Positions 20,684-22,180 of a DNA stretch of 22,180 nucleotides are shown in pieces. The notes beneath the pieces were generated by a model that did not search any database, had not been told where the DNA came from, and saw only the letters and a program-made list of their open reading frames with translations. The DNA is from JTS-RE9 sp964649195 (GTDB taxonomy: Bacteria > Planctomycetota > Phycisphaerae > Phycisphaerales > Phycisphaeraceae), in contig CAZYPK010000081.1 in NCBI GenBank assembly GCA_964649195.1, positions 1 to 22,180 on the forward strand, in the 5' to 3' direction. How positions within the stretch are numbered: the stretch's first letter is position 1; each line of letters begins with the position of its first letter. The translations under genes and the position numbers were made by a program.

Positions 20684-22078
20684 ATGATGTCAGTCATGGA
20701 CCACGAAGATTCAGCCCCAACCTATCGCGTCGAACCTCATGGCCAGGGGGTGCGGATCATCCTTCCTCGCCGGCCCGCCACGGCCGGTGGCATTGCCGCG
20801 ATCATCTTCGGCCTCGTCTTCGCAGGCTTCGCCGCCCTTTGGATTCTGGGCGTGGTGGGCGCACTTGATCCGCTCATCGAAGCGCTTTTCGATGATTCAT
20901 GGAACGCCCCGGCCCAAATGGAAGAAATCGAAAGCACCCCCCCGGAACCCCCGGAATCGCCGAAATCGCCCGAACCCTTGGAAACCCCCGCCCCTTCCAA
21001 ACCCAAACCGGTCATCCCGCCGCAGTTCGACTCCCCGCATCACGAGCACGCTTCGCCCCGGCAGGATGCAGGCTTCGACCTCATGCGAATCTTCATGGCC
21101 CTCTTTGGCGTCCCCTTTCTGCTCATCGGACTCGGGGTCATTTTCACCGGCATCCTCATGCTCATCGGCCACGGCGAAGTGGAACTCACCGACCAAAACA
21201 TCACCACCATCCTCCGCGCCGGCCCGCTTCGCCGCACGCAGTCCCGCATCACAGGCGACCTCACCCACATGGAGATCGGCCGCTCCGCATCGCCGGCCAC
21301 AACCAACCACGAGGAGACATCCTCCCGCCGGGCCGGCACCGGCTACATCTACAACGCCGTTCACGCCCACTTCAAAAGCGAGCCGCCGCTGGCCATCGCC
21401 TCGGGCTATCCGCTGGCCATGTTGCGATCACTGGCCCGCACGCTGGCGCGGGAACATGCCCGGCTCACCGACGGCCGGCCGGTCCAGATCACCGAACCCC
21501 ATCACGAAGAGGAAGCCGACACCGCAAGCCGGCCTTACATCCCCGAAACCATCCCGCCGCAACCCGCAGGCAGCCGGGCCGTGCTCGACCAGCTCGGCAG
21601 CGGCATCTGCCTGCGCGTGCCGCCCGTGGGCTTCACCAAATCGACGATGCCTTTAATGCTGTTCTCCCTTTTATGGCTTGGCTTCGTCTTCCTTTTCACC
21701 GCCATCATGTTCTTCACCGGCGCACCCCTGGCCATGTACCTCTTCATTTCCATCTTCTGGATGGCGGGCATCCTCGTGCTGCTGCTGGGCCTGCACATGA
21801 TGCGGAAGCAGGCCGTGATCGACGTGGTACACGACACCCTGCTGCTCACGCAACAATCGATCTTCGGCCGCAGCCAGCACGAATGGCGGGCCGATGAACT
21901 GCTCGACATCCGCGCCGATCGCAGCGGCACCTCGGTGAACGACCGCCCGCTGCTCAATCTCCAGTTCATCCCGCGCGAGGGAAAAGTCGTCAGCCTGTTC
22001 ACCGGCCGCGAGGATGATGAACTGCACTGGATGGCCGCAAATCTTCGCACCGCCATGCACATGCGAAAGCAGGACTGA
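20684..22078 (+). CDS. Membrane protein with internally duplicated TM/beta-domain unit, function unknown
   Basis: About 464 residues. Two similar halves. Unit 1: a short strand (HGQGVRIILPRRP), helices at about 35-61 and 133-161 separated by a Pro/Glu/Ser-rich loop (about 75-115), then a beta-rich domain (VELTDQNITTILRAGPLRR) ending in a helix (YPLAMLRSLARTLAREH). Unit 2: LGSGICLRVPPVGF, two helices (about 325-375), a beta-rich domain (VIDVVHDTLLLTQQSIFGRS) and a C-terminal helix (DELHWMAANLRTAMHM). The beta-rich domains resemble bacterial PH-like folds of YdbS/DUF304-type proteins (inference). ATG 20684 is taken; 20687 and 20696 are possible, and no Shine-Dalgarno is clear. It is divergent from the barrel gene. 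Confidence 0.75.
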   Translation: MMSVMDHEDSAPTYRVEPHGQGVRIILPRRPATAGGIAAIIFGLVFAGFAALWILGVVGALDPLIEALFDDSWNAPAQMEEIESTPPEPPESPKSPEPLETPAPSKPKPVIPPQFDSPHHEHASPRQDAGFDLMRIFMALFGVPFLLIGLGVIFTGILMLIGHGEVELTDQNITTILRAGPLRRTQSRITGDLTHMEIGRSASPATTNHEETSSRRAGTGYIYNAVHAHFKSEPPLAIASGYPLAMLRSLARTLAREHARLTDGRPVQITEPHHEEEADTASRPYIPETIPPQPAGSRAVLDQLGSGICLRVPPVGFTKSTMPLMLFSLLWLGFVFLFTAIMFFTGAPLAMYLFISIFWMAGILVLLLGLHMMRKQAVIDVVHDTLLLTQQSIFGRSQHEWRADELLDIRADRSGTSVNDRPLLNLQFIPREGKVVSLFTGREDDELHWMAANLRTAMHMRKQD

Positions 22079-22105
22079 CTTCGGGGATATCTGAATAACC
22101 TCACG

Positions 22106-22158
22106 CCCAAGCCGCTTGCGGCGTAGCTCCCTTGGGAGGGCGAGGCTCCCGCCGAGCC
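22106..22158. repeat. Structured repeat with GCCGCTTGCGGC hairpin, copy 3
   Basis: CCCAAG (22106-22111) pairs with CTTGGG (22131-22136) around an inner GCCGC-TT-GCGGC hairpin. A second hairpin GGCTC/GAGCC (22144-22158) follows. Just downstream of the membrane protein gene, it may end its transcript; there is no T run. Confidence 0.55.
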
Positions 22159-22180
22159 GATTCGTTTGCGACGGCCCCGC

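Overview
The window looks like a high-GC chromosome segment from a planctomycete, most likely of the Phycisphaerae type. This is inference from family content: a PEP-CTERM surface protein, a prepilin-like protein with a C-terminal H-x9-DG motif, an FHA-fused CpaF/TadA ATPase, a zinc-ribbon/transmembrane protein, several lipoproteins and an outer-membrane barrel. I see no rRNA, tRNA, prophage, transposase or convincing CRISPR array.

Layout. (1) 1-2955, minus strand: a candidate promoter, a clear cobalamin riboswitch, a PEP-CTERM surface protein, a 40-bp perfect hairpin with a T tract, then a prepilin-like protein. (2) 2956-4836: a repeat-rich region around an exported cupredoxin-like protein (3433-4203). 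(3) 4837-10940, plus strand: a compact Tad-type secretion/pilus operon: CpaB, FHA-CpaF, TadB, TadC and a membrane-anchored FHA protein. It lacks a Flp pilin, secretin, TadZ and prepilin peptidase, so these must lie elsewhere if the machine is complete. (4) 11256-12473: trpB. (5) 12506-17867, minus strand: a zinc-ribbon membrane protein, a Xer-type recombinase, a small unknown protein, a lipoprotein and a TolB-like propeller lipoprotein. (6) 18390-20562, minus strand: a helical lipoprotein and an outer-membrane beta-barrel whose signal peptide is out of frame by one base. (7) 20684-22078, plus strand: a membrane protein built from an internal duplication.

The most unusual aspect lies between the genes. 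Almost every gap between co-directional genes holds a long imperfect inverted repeat made of short tandem units, and each gap uses a different sequence: GGAGCA units, AGCTGATAGC units, AGGAAAG units, an AT-rich TACTTAT unit, TTCCGAG units, CCTAGG units. Arms reach 57 bp with one mismatch. Transcripts across these gaps should fold into long hairpins. A separate dispersed REP/BIME-like family (seven copies) has a 9-bp-stem palindrome with compensatory stem changes. One copy appears to supply the -35 box of a leaderless promoter.
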